This document shows, one piece after another, positions 24,938 to 33,067 of a stretch of DNA of 64,000 bases. The notes under the pieces are model-generated. The model did no database searches and had not been told where the DNA came from. It saw nothing but the letters and a program-made list of their open reading frames with translations. Every line of letters starts with the position of its first letter. The stretch's first letter is position 1. The position numbers were made by a program, and so were the translations under genes. The stretch covers positions 2,229,501-2,293,500 of the forward strand of contig NZ_PDCM01000001.1 of the NCBI RefSeq assembly GCF_008634025.1, in the 5' to 3' direction. The stretch comes from Streptomyces albofaciens JCM 4342 (GTDB lineage Bacteria; Actinomycetota; Actinomycetes; Streptomycetales; Streptomycetaceae).

Positions 24938-26707
24938 TCAGACCGCTTCCCGCCACCGGTTGGTGACCGGCAGCCGCCGGTCCTTGCCGAAGCCCTTGGC
25001 GGAGATCTTCGTGCCCGGCGGGTACTGCCGCCGCTTGTACTCGGCCGCGTCCACCATCCGCAGCACCCGCACCACCAGCTCGTCCTCGTATCCGCGCCCG
25101 ACGATCCGCTCGCGCCCCTGGTCGCGGTCGACGTACAGCTCCAGGATCGCGTCGAGGATCTCGTAGTCGGGCAGCGAGTCGGTGTCCACCTGTCCGGGGC
25201 GCAGCTCGGCGCTCGGCGGCTTGGTGATCGAGTTCTCCGGGATCGGCGGTGTACGCCCCTGATCGGCCGCCGACCGGTTGCGCCAGCGCGCGAGCCGGAA
25301 GACATCGCTCTTGTACACGTCCTTGATCGGACCGAAGCCGCCCACCGCGTCGCCGTACAGCGTCGAGTAGCCGCACGCCAGCTCGGACTTGTTGCCGGGC
25401 GCGAGGACGAGGTGGCCCTCCTGGTTGGAGAGCGCCATCAGCGTCGTGCCGCGCAGCCGGGCCTGGAGGTTCTCCTCGGCGACCCCGGTCAGCTCCAGTG
25501 ATGCCATGTACGCGTCGAACATCGGGGCGATCGGCACCGTGCGCAGCCGAAGCCCGGTACGCCGGGCCAGCTCGGCCGCGTCCTCCTTGGAGTGCTCGGA
25601 GGAGTAGCGGGAGGGCATCGAGACGCCGTACACGTTCCCGGCGCCGAGCGCGTCGCAGGCGATGGCCGCGACCAGCGCGGAGTCGATCCCGCCGGACAGC
25701 CCGAGCAGCACGCTGCGGAACCCGTTCTTGGTGACGTACCCCCGCAGCCCGGCGACCAGCGCGCCGTAGATCTCCTCGGTGTCCGCCAGGCGCGGGGCCT
25801 GCCCGCCGGTCTCCCGCGGCGCGTCGTCGGTCAGCGCGTCGTCGGGCAGCGGGTCCGGCGTCAGGACGGCGTGCTCGATCCGCAGCCCGTCGTCCACCAC
25901 CCCGGACGGCGCGCGGGGCGCGGCGGCCGGCAGGTCCAGGTCCAGCACCACGCAGCACTCCTCGAACTGCGGCGCCCGCGCGAGCACCGTGCCCTCCCGG
26001 TCCACCACGATCGAGTCGCCGTCGAAGACCAGGTCGTCCTGCGCGCCGGACATCGCCAGGTACGCGATCGTGCAGCCGGCCTCCCGGGCGCGCCGGCGGA
26101 CCAGCTCCAGCCGGGTGTCGTCCTTGTCCCGCTCGTACGGCGAGGCGTTGACGGAGACCAGCAGCCCCGCACCGGCCGACCGGGCCGCGGGCACCCGGCC
26201 GCCGTCCTGCCACAGGTCCTCGCAGATCGCCAGCGCCACGTCCACGCCGCGCACGCGGACCACGGGCAGCGTCCCGCCCGGCACGAAGTACCGGAACTCG
26301 TCGAAGACGCCGTAGTTGGGCAGGTGGTGCTTGGCGAAGGAGAGCGCGACCGCGCCCCGGTACAGCACGGCGGCGGCGTTCTGCGGGGCGCCCGCCGGCT
26401 GTCCGTACCGCGGCTGCGCCTGCTCGCAGCGGTCCAGGTAGCCGACGACGACCGGGACGTCCCCGCAGCCCTCGTCGGCGAGCCGGGCGGCGAGCGCGCG
26501 CAGCGCGGCCCGGCTCGCCTCCACGAACGACGACCGCAGCGCCAGGTCCTCGACGGGGTAGCCGGTCAGCGCCATCTCGGGGAACGCGATCAGGTGCGCG
26601 CCCCGCCGGGCGGCCTCCCGGGTCCACCGCACGATCGTTTCGGCGTTGCCGGTGAGGTCCCCGACGCAGGCGTCGGTCTGGTTCAGGGCGATCCGCAGGC
26701 GAGGCAC
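24938..26707 (-). CDS. nadE: Glutamine-dependent NAD+ synthetase
   Basis: 589 residues with two domains. Residues 1-270 form a nitrilase-type glutaminase with the triad Glu in FPEMALTGYP, Lys in FAKHHLPN and Cys in ALAICEDLW. Residues 300-570 form the ATP-pyrophosphatase synthetase with LGLSGGIDSAL near 332-342, which amidates nicotinic acid adenine dinucleotide using ammonia channelled from glutamine. The GTG at 26707 begins the conserved LRIALNQ strand. It is the last step of NAD synthesis and is essential in most bacteria. It probably stands alone; 88 bases separate it from the multicopper oxidase. Confidence 0.95.
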   Translation of the reverse strand: MPRLRIALNQTDACVGDLTGNAETIVRWTREAARRGAHLIAFPEMALTGYPVEDLALRSSFVEASRAALRALAARLADEGCGDVPVVVGYLDRCEQAQPRYGQPAGAPQNAAAVLYRGAVALSFAKHHLPNYGVFDEFRYFVPGGTLPVVRVRGVDVALAICEDLWQDGGRVPAARSAGAGLLVSVNASPYERDKDDTRLELVRRRAREAGCTIAYLAMSGAQDDLVFDGDSIVVDREGTVLARAPQFEECCVVLDLDLPAAAPRAPSGVVDDGLRIEHAVLTPDPLPDDALTDDAPRETGGQAPRLADTEEIYGALVAGLRGYVTKNGFRSVLLGLSGGIDSALVAAIACDALGAGNVYGVSMPSRYSSEHSKEDAAELARRTGLRLRTVPIAPMFDAYMASLELTGVAEENLQARLRGTTLMALSNQEGHLVLAPGNKSELACGYSTLYGDAVGGFGPIKDVYKSDVFRLARWRNRSAADQGRTPPIPENSITKPPSAELRPGQVDTDSLPDYEILDAILELYVDRDQGRERIVGRGYEDELVVRVLRMVDAAEYKRRQYPPGTKISAKGFGKDRRLPVTNRWREAV

Positions 26708-26795
26708 GCGGCCGAGCTTAGGGGCCCGGCCCGCGGCTCGCCGGGAGGCCGGACCGACTGCCTGCCGGGCAGGCCGGCCCGGTACCCCGTACCGC

Positions 26796-28448
26796 CTACC
26801 TCCGGTACCCGAGGACCGTCATCATCCCGGACTCCGCGTGGTAGACGTTGTGGCAGTGCAGCATCCACAGCCCCGGGTTGTCGGCGTCCAGATCGACGTC
26901 CAGACGGCGGCCCGGCAGCACGATCGCGGTGTCCTTGCGCGGCCCGCCGTCCGGCAGCGCGAAGGTGTGCCCGTGCAGGTGCATCGGGTGCCACATCGTG
27001 GTGTTGTTGCGGAACGACAGCCGTACCCGCTCCCCGGCCCGCACCGGATAGCGCTGCTGCGGCGTGTACTTCCTGCCGTTGACCGCCCAGTCGTACTTCG
27101 CCATGGAGCCGGTGAGGTCGAACCGGATCGTGCGGTCCGGCGCGCGCGACGCCAGGCGCACCGACCCGTCGGCCTTGAGCCGGTCGGCCGTCAGCAGCCG
27201 CCCGTCCAGTTCCTTCGGCCGTACGGACGCGTCGGGCGCCGCGCCGTCGCCGGTGCGCAGCAGGGCCAGCCCGGTGCGCTTCTTGCCCTCGGCGAGCGCG
27301 GTCAGCGGGAAGACGCCGTCCTCGGCCGTGACCACCACGTCGTAGCGCTCGCCCATGCCCAGCAGCAGGGCGTCCGTGGCGGCGTGGGCGACGGGGTAGC
27401 CGTCGGTGTGCGTCACCGTCATGGTGTGGCCGCCGAGCGCGACGCGGTAGGCGGTGTCCCCGCCCGCGTTGACGAAGCGGATGCGGATCCGGTCGCCGGG
27501 CTTGGCGCGGAAGGTCTGCGGGTCCTCCGGGGTACGGCCGTTGACCAGGTGGTACGGGTAGTCCACGTCGCCCGCGTCGCCGCCGAGCAGCTTGCTGGTG
27601 GCGCCCATCAGCATGCGGGAGGGGCCGCCGGGGGACGGCGCCTTGCGGCCGCCCATCGAGTGCGCCCCGTGGCCCGTTCCGCTGTGGTCCATTCCACCGT
27701 GGTCCATCCCGCCGGACCCGGACCCGTGATCCATGCCCCCGGATCCGGACCCGTGGTCCATCCCGCCCATCCCCTTGGACAGTTCGGCCAGCACCGCGTC
27801 CGGCGTGCTGCCGTCCACCCCGTCGACCCAGTCGTCCAGGACGACGACCCACTCCTTGTCGTACTTCAGCGGCTCCTTCGGGTCCTCGACGATCAGGGGC
27901 GCGTACAGGCCGCGGTCCTGCTGCACGCCCGAGTGCGGGTGGAACCAGTACGTGCCGGGGTGGCTGACGGCGAAGCGGTACGTGAACGAGCCGCCCGCCC
28001 TGACCGGGCGCTGGGTCACGTCCGGTACGCCGTCCATGTCGTTGCGCAGGGCCAGGCCGTGCCAGTGCAGGGAGGTGGCCTCGGGCAGGTGGTTGGCGAG
28101 CGTCAGTTCCAGGGTGTCGCCCGCGGTGATCCGTACCTCCTTGCCGGGCAGGCCGTCCCCGTAGGCCCAGCTGTTCACCGTACGGCCGCCCAGGTCGAGC
28201 CCGGCGGCGGTGGCGGTCAGCGCGACCTTCCGTACGGGGCCGGAGCCGCGCTCGGCCTCGGCGGCCCGCACCTCCGGGCCGTCGGGGGAGACGTAGCCGC
28301 CCGGCGCCCGGTCCGGGTCGCCTGCGGCGCCGTGGCCGGTGTGGTCCGCGCCGCCCTTCTGGCCGGTGGTCGAACAGGCGGCGAGCAGGCCGCTGCCGGC
28401 GGCCGCGATGCCCGCGCCGAGCACGGCGCGGCGGGTGTGCGTACGCAT
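26796..28448 (-). CDS. Tat-exported multicopper oxidase with Met/His-rich insert
   Basis: 550 residues. The signal is THTRRAVLGAGIAAAGSGLLAAC, a Tat-like twin-Arg with a lipobox-like LAAC, so it is exported and perhaps a lipoprotein. Copper ligands are HWHGLAL and HPHSGVQ in the first cupredoxin domain, HPMHLHGHTF and HCHNVYHAESGMM at the C terminus (type 1, 2 and 3 sites, with axial Met). Between domains lies a low-complexity insert of repeated GGMDHGSGS units rich in Met, His and Asp, like the copper-binding loops of CueO-type cuprous oxidases. Copper detoxification is thus more likely than laccase-type chemistry, though this is inference. The upstream gene on the same strand encodes a His-rich membrane protein. 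Confidence 0.9.
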   Translation of the reverse strand: MRTHTRRAVLGAGIAAAGSGLLAACSTTGQKGGADHTGHGAAGDPDRAPGGYVSPDGPEVRAAEAERGSGPVRKVALTATAAGLDLGGRTVNSWAYGDGLPGKEVRITAGDTLELTLANHLPEATSLHWHGLALRNDMDGVPDVTQRPVRAGGSFTYRFAVSHPGTYWFHPHSGVQQDRGLYAPLIVEDPKEPLKYDKEWVVVLDDWVDGVDGSTPDAVLAELSKGMGGMDHGSGSGGMDHGSGSGGMDHGGMDHSGTGHGAHSMGGRKAPSPGGPSRMLMGATSKLLGGDAGDVDYPYHLVNGRTPEDPQTFRAKPGDRIRIRFVNAGGDTAYRVALGGHTMTVTHTDGYPVAHAATDALLLGMGERYDVVVTAEDGVFPLTALAEGKKRTGLALLRTGDGAAPDASVRPKELDGRLLTADRLKADGSVRLASRAPDRTIRFDLTGSMAKYDWAVNGRKYTPQQRYPVRAGERVRLSFRNNTTMWHPMHLHGHTFALPDGGPRKDTAIVLPGRRLDVDLDADNPGLWMLHCHNVYHAESGMMTVLGYRR

Positions 28449-28547
28449 GCTGAAGAAACACCTCGTGGTGAAGTCGGTCTGTCGGTGAGCGGTGAGCGCG
28501 GGGGCCGGGCCGCGGACGCGCGCAGGCGTCGGCGGCCGGCCGCGCGT

Positions 28548-29057
28548 CTACACGCGCAGGACCGAGAGCCGGGCGAGGTGTTTGTGCCGGGGGACCGGTG
28601 GCGGTATGGGCCGCAGACCGCGCAGCAGCCGGGCCCGTACGGCGGCGAGCAGGTCGGCGGCGCGCCGCCCCAGCAGCCGTCCCGCACGGACCAGGACGAG
28701 CACCCACAGGGTGAGCACGGCCAGACAGACCGCGCCGGGGTTCATGGCGTGGTGGTCGTCGGCGAGGGAGGAGGCGCGGACCGTGTGTTGTCGGGCTGCG
28801 TGTTCCTGGTCCGCGTGTTGCCGGGCTGTATGTTCCCGGGCTGTGTGTTCCGGGGCTGCGTGCCGGCGGTGGGGGTCCGGCATCGGCTGCGCGTGTTCCT
28901 GGTGCGCCGCCGCCGTCGCCCCCGACCCGTGCCCGCCCACCGGATGTCCCAGTGTGTGCATCCCGACGATGCCGACGATCAGCGCGGCGAACAGCAGCAG
29001 GCGGCCGCACCACGCGGCGGCCTTCCCCTGTCCGCGTCCACGCGTCGCGTACGGCAT
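28548..29057 (-). CDS. His-rich small membrane protein (DUF6153-like)
   Basis: 169 residues. A first span (GRLLLFAALIVGIVGMHTLG) is followed by an outer loop with about 20 His, including tandem EHTAREHTARQHADQEH units. A second span (AVCLAVLTLWVLVLVRAG) and a basic tail follow. I recall this layout as the DUF6153 family. ATG 29057 is chosen for its GGGAGG site, 12 bases upstream; ATG 29081 is an alternative. The His-rich loop and the multicopper oxidase 99 bases downstream suggest a copper-handling operon. Confidence 0.7.
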   Translation of the reverse strand: MPYATRGRGQGKAAAWCGRLLLFAALIVGIVGMHTLGHPVGGHGSGATAAAHQEHAQPMPDPHRRHAAPEHTAREHTARQHADQEHAARQHTVRASSLADDHHAMNPGAVCLAVLTLWVLVLVRAGRLLGRRAADLLAAVRARLLRGLRPIPPPVPRHKHLARLSVLRV

Positions 29058-29168
29058 CTCTGCACGGCCTCCCGGAATCACTGCCCCGCAGCCTACCCCT
29101 ACGGGGTATGCCGCCCCAGAGCCACCCGGCCCGCCCCCGGCCCGCCACTTTGCTTATCCTTGACCTCG

Positions 29169-29873
29169 ATGTCCGAGCAGCCGAGCAAGAGCCGCCGCGC
29201 CGCCCCCGTACTCCTCCTGCTCGGAGCGGTGGCGTACACCGCCTGGGTGCTGGAGGTGGTGCTGTCCACCGGCCTCGATCCGGTACGGACGTACGTCAGC
29301 GAACTGGCCGCCGCCGACCAGCCGCTCGGCGGCCTGTTCCGCGCCACGGACCTGCTCGCCGGACTGCTCGTCCTGGCCGGCGCGGCCGCCGCCCTCCGCA
29401 CGCTCCCGCGCCGCCCCTGGGCGACGGCGGGCTGGGCCGCGCTCGCCCTGTTCGGCGCCGCCACCGCGGTCGACTCCCGGCTGCCGCTGAGCTGCGCGCC
29501 GACCAGTGACCCGGAGTGCGCGGCCCGCGAGACCGCGGGCCTGGTGCCCGCCACCCACACCGCGCACGCGATCAGCAGCTCGCTGGCCATGGTGGGCGCG
29601 CTGGCCGGTCTCGTCCTGCTGACCGTCGCCGCCCGCCGGTACGGCTGGTGGCCGCCGCTCGGCCGGATCGCGCCGTGGCTGACCGCCGCCGAACTGGCCG
29701 CCACCGTCTGGACCCTCTCCTCCATCGCCGCCTTCACCGAGGGGCACGGCACCTGGGCGCTCGGCGTCGGCCAGCGCCTCCAGGTGCTGCTCGTCGCCCT
29801 GTACGTGGGCCTGCTCGCGTGGTGCGTCGGGCGAGCGGGCACCACTACGGGGAGAGAAGGGGGAACGGCATGA
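29169..29873 (+). CDS. DUF998-family membrane protein
   Basis: 234 residues with six hydrophobic segments. After a short basic N terminus comes LLLLGAVAYTAWVLEVVL, then the family signature TYVSELAAADQPLGGLFRA. A Cys pair (LSCAPTSDPECAA) lies in an outer loop before a THTAHAISS helix typical of DUF998. The function of the family is unknown. Its stop overlaps the hydrolase start (ATGA), so they are co-translated. Confidence 0.78.
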   Translation: MSEQPSKSRRAAPVLLLLGAVAYTAWVLEVVLSTGLDPVRTYVSELAAADQPLGGLFRATDLLAGLLVLAGAAAALRTLPRRPWATAGWAALALFGAATAVDSRLPLSCAPTSDPECAARETAGLVPATHTAHAISSSLAMVGALAGLVLLTVAARRYGWWPPLGRIAPWLTAAELAATVWTLSSIAAFTEGHGTWALGVGQRLQVLLVALYVGLLAWCVGRAGTTTGREGGTA

Positions 29874-30775
29874 GCGGGGACGGTGACAAGCGCGCGGGCA
29901 CGGCCCCCGGCCGCATGCTGCGCGTGGACGGCACGGTGCTGCACGTCCTGCGCGAGGGCGAGGGGCCGGTGTGCGTGCTCAGCGGCGGGCTGGGCATGAG
30001 CTGGTTCGACTGGGACCCGGTCGCGGCCCGGCTCGCGCCGCACCGTACGGTGGTCCGCTTCGACCGGCCCGGCCTCGGGATGAGCGCGCCCGGCGCGGGC
30101 CCGCCCACCGCGGCGGGCGAGGCCGCCCGGATCGCGCACGTGCTGGACGCGCTCGGCCTGCCCGGGCCGTGCACCGTCGTCGCCCACAGCCTGGCCGCCT
30201 TCCACGCCGAGGCGTTCGCCCGGCTCCACCCGGGGCGCGCCGCCGGTCTCGTGCTCGTCGACGGCAGCGTGGAGGAGGATCCGCGCCCGCGGCTGCCGCG
30301 TACGGTCCGTACGGCCTGGGCCGGCGGCCTCGCGTCCGTCCTGTCGGCCGCCGGGCTGCCGCGCGCCCTCGGACCCACCGCGCGCCGTCTGACCGTCCGC
30401 GCCTCGACCGTGCGCAACCACCCGCGCGGCCCCCACGAGGCCGGTGCCTACCGCACCAGCCGGGTGCTGCGCGCCTGCGCCCTGGAGAACGCGACGTACG
30501 CCTACCAGGCCGCCGAGGTCGCCGCGCTGCGCCCGGACCATCCGCTGCGGGGCGTGCCGGTGACGGTCCTGGCGGCGTACGACGGCAGCGAGACGCCGCG
30601 CGAACTGCGCTGGCTGGAGCGCCAGCGGGCGCTGGCCACCCAGCTCGGCGGCACCTTCGCGGTGGCCGCCCCGGCCGGCCACCTGATCATGGCCGACGCG
30701 CCGGACGCGGTGGCCACCGCCGTGCTGTCCCTCACCGCCGACCCGGACCTGGAAGGGCCGCCGCGCGGGCGCTGA
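29870..30775 (+). CDS. Alpha/beta hydrolase
   Basis: 301 residues with the alpha/beta-hydrolase core: oxyanion region LSGGLGMSWFDWD, strand VVRFDRPGLGMS, the nucleophile elbow VVAHSLAAF and the terminal AGHLIM with the catalytic His. The elbow has Ala where G-x-S-x-G normally has both Gly (AHSLA), seen in some true hydrolases but worth noting. The acid is probably the Asp of AAYDGSE. No signal peptide. It is coupled to the DUF998 gene, so it may act on a lipid or ester at the membrane; the substrate is unknown. Confidence 0.8.
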   Translation: MSGDGDKRAGTAPGRMLRVDGTVLHVLREGEGPVCVLSGGLGMSWFDWDPVAARLAPHRTVVRFDRPGLGMSAPGAGPPTAAGEAARIAHVLDALGLPGPCTVVAHSLAAFHAEAFARLHPGRAAGLVLVDGSVEEDPRPRLPRTVRTAWAGGLASVLSAAGLPRALGPTARRLTVRASTVRNHPRGPHEAGAYRTSRVLRACALENATYAYQAAEVAALRPDHPLRGVPVTVLAAYDGSETPRELRWLERQRALATQLGGTFAVAAPAGHLIMADAPDAVATAVLSLTADPDLEGPPRGR

Positions 30776-30787
30776 ACCCGGGAGCGG

Positions 30788-31405
30788 TCACGGCTTGGCG
30801 GTGCGCCGCGCCCGCAACTCGAAGAAGTGCGGTACGGACGCCGCGCCGACGAGCGCGTCCCACAGCCGGTCGGCCTCCGCGCCGGTGGGCGTGGGCGCCA
30901 CCACGGGCCCGAAGAAGCCGCGTTCGCCGCGGCGCGTGGTGATGACCGTGACGGGCGAGCCCGCGTCCTCGCCGGAGAACTCCTGCGCCTGCTCGCGGGC
31001 CCGGGCCACCTGCCGGTCCAGCGCGGCGTCGTGCAGCACGTCGGCGTACGTCGCGGCGCCCGCTTCCGCCAGGCACCGTTCGGCCAGCTCCGGCGACGGG
31101 TCCGCGCCGCCGTCGAACACCGCGGCGCCGTACGCGGCGTACACCGTCCCGGTCAGGGTGTCCCGGCCGTCCGCGTGCGCGGCCTCGGCCAGCCGCAGCA
31201 GGCAGCGGCTCCCGGCGGCGGCCGGGCGGCGCTCGTCGGGCAGCTTCTCCAGGGGCGCGCCGTCGGTCAGGTCGAAGGCGCGGTAGGACAGCGGGACGCC
31301 CCGGCGCCCGGTGGCGTCCACCAGCCAGCGCGCGGTGCGCCACGTCCAGGGGCACGCGGAGTCGAAGTAGAACGTCACGGCCGTGACGTCGAAGTGCTTG
31401 CTCAC
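30788..31405 (-). CDS. DsbA-fold protein, mycothiol-dependent nitroreductase (Rv2466c) family
   Basis: 205 residues. After a first strand (VTFYFDSAC) comes CPWTW at the start of the first helix, the active-site position of DsbA-fold mycothiol-dependent reductases such as mycobacterial Rv2466c, which has CPWC. Here the second Cys is Thr, so only a monothiol mechanism is possible. The helical insert and GFFGPVV (cis-Pro region) agree with the family. The GTG at 31405 places the strand at residue 8. It is convergent with the hydrolase. Confidence 0.8.
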   Translation of the reverse strand: MSKHFDVTAVTFYFDSACPWTWRTARWLVDATGRRGVPLSYRAFDLTDGAPLEKLPDERRPAAAGSRCLLRLAEAAHADGRDTLTGTVYAAYGAAVFDGGADPSPELAERCLAEAGAATYADVLHDAALDRQVARAREQAQEFSGEDAGSPVTVITTRRGERGFFGPVVAPTPTGAEADRLWDALVGAASVPHFFELRARRTAKP

Positions 31406-31705
31406 GGGTTCTCCTCGGCCGTCGGCGGGCACTCGGCGAAAGGCGCGCGGATCAGGGCTGGTCCGGCGCGGCGGTACGGTCCCGGACGCCCGCGGAACAA
31501 AACGGGATGATCCGGGCCGCCCTCTCCCGGGGTACCGCCCGCCGCTCCCGGGCAAACGTGCCGGTGCCGCCGTGCGGCCCGGCGGTTCTGTTCCCGGCCG
31601 AGGGTGCGTAATGTGACGGTAACCCCCTCACGTGATACTGGTGTGCCACACCTCGTTGACCGGCGGGGGTGGACAGGCCGATTGACCTGCGAGGATTGGT
31701 GAGCC

Positions 31706-33067
31706 ATGGACAAGCAGCAGGAGTTTGTGCTCCGTACGCTGGAGGAGCGCGACATCCGCTTCGTACGACTGTGGTTCACGGATGTGCTGGGGTTCCTGAA
31801 GTCCGTCGCGGTGGCGCCCGCCGAGCTTGAGCAGGCGTTCGACGAGGGCATCGGCTTCGACGGCTCCGCGATCGAGGGCTTCGCGCGGGTATACGAGTCC
31901 GACATGATCGCCAAGCCGGACCCGGGCACCTTCCAGATCCTGCCGTGGCGCGCCGAGGCCCCCGGCACCGCCCGGATGTTCTGCGACATCCTGATGCCGG
32001 ACGGCTCCCCGTCCTACGCCGACCCGCGCTACGTCCTCAAGCGCATCCTCGCCAAGACCTCCGACCTCGGCTTCACCTTCTACACCCACCCCGAGATCGA
32101 GTTCTTCCTGCTCAAGGACAAGCCGGTGGACGGCACCCGGCCCAGCCCCGCGGACTCCTCCGGCTACTTCGACCACACCCCGCAGAACGTCGGCATGGAC
32201 TTCCGCCGCCAGGCGATCACCATGCTCGAATCCATGGGCATCTCCGTGGAGTTCAGCCACCACGAGGGCGCCCCCGGCCAGCAGGAGATCGACCTGCGCT
32301 ACGCGGACGCGCTGTCCACGGCCGACAACATCATGACCTTCCGCCTGGTGATGAAGCAGGTCGCGCTGGAGCAGGGCGTGCAGGCCACCTTCATGCCCAA
32401 GCCGTTCTCCGAATACCCGGGCTCGGGCATGCACACCCACCTCTCGCTCTTCGAGGGCGACCGCAACGCCTTCCACGAGTCCGGCGCCGAGTACCAGCTC
32501 TCCAAGGTGGGCCGCTCCTTCATCGCCGGCCTGCTGCGGCACGCGGGCGAGATCTCCGCCGTCACCAACCAGTGGGTCAACTCCTACAAGCGCATCTGGG
32601 GCGGCGCCAACCGCACCGCGGGCGCCGGCGGCGAGGCCCCCTCGTACATCTGCTGGGGCCACAACAACCGCTCCGCGCTCATCCGCGTCCCCATGTACAA
32701 GCCCGGAAAGATGGGCTCGACCCGGGTCGAGGTGCGCTCCATCGACTCCGGCGCCAACCCCTACCTGACCTACGCGGTGCTGCTCGCCGCCGGCCTCAAG
32801 GGCATCGAGGAGGGCTACGAGCTCCCGGCCGGCGCCGACGACGACGTGTGGGCGCTGTCCGACTCCGAGCGCCGCGCCCTGGGCATCGAGCCGCTGCCGC
32901 AGAACCTCGGTGAGGCCATCGACCTGATGGAGCGCAGCGAACTGGTCGCGGAGACCCTCGGCGAGCACGTCTTCGACTTCTTCCTGCGCAACAAGAAGCA
33001 GGAATGGGAGGAATACCGCTCCGAGGTGACCGCGTTCGAGCTGCGCAAGATGCTGCCGGTCCTGTGA
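31706..33067 (+). CDS. glnA2: Glutamine-synthetase-like ligase GlnA2 (probable gamma-glutamylpolyamine synthetase)
   Basis: A 453-residue GS-I fold protein with HPEIEFFL, GSGMHTHLS, NRSALIRVP and RVEVRSIDSGANPYL for metal, ATP and glutamate binding. The tail between the helices reads DDDVWAL where adenylylated GS-I has DKNLYDL, so the target Tyr is Trp and the enzyme cannot be adenylylated there. That and close resemblance to S. coelicolor GlnA2, reported to glutamylate polyamines, argue against it being the housekeeping enzyme. It starts at ATG 31706. Its stop overlaps the glnE start (GTGA). The 300-base gap upstream must hold its promoter; I could not assign it firmly. Confidence 0.85.
   Translation: MDKQQEFVLRTLEERDIRFVRLWFTDVLGFLKSVAVAPAELEQAFDEGIGFDGSAIEGFARVYESDMIAKPDPGTFQILPWRAEAPGTARMFCDILMPDGSPSYADPRYVLKRILAKTSDLGFTFYTHPEIEFFLLKDKPVDGTRPSPADSSGYFDHTPQNVGMDFRRQAITMLESMGISVEFSHHEGAPGQQEIDLRYADALSTADNIMTFRLVMKQVALEQGVQATFMPKPFSEYPGSGMHTHLSLFEGDRNAFHESGAEYQLSKVGRSFIAGLLRHAGEISAVTNQWVNSYKRIWGGANRTAGAGGEAPSYICWGHNNRSALIRVPMYKPGKMGSTRVEVRSIDSGANPYLTYAVLLAAGLKGIEEGYELPAGADDDVWALSDSERRALGIEPLPQNLGEAIDLMERSELVAETLGEHVFDFFLRNKKQEWEEYRSEVTAFELRKMLPVL

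Noticed and set aside
31600..31640. Possible GlnR-type site upstream of glnA2 (GTAAT-N6-GTAAC).
   Set aside because: Only two half-sites fit and the expected GAAAC elements are missing; not enough to call.
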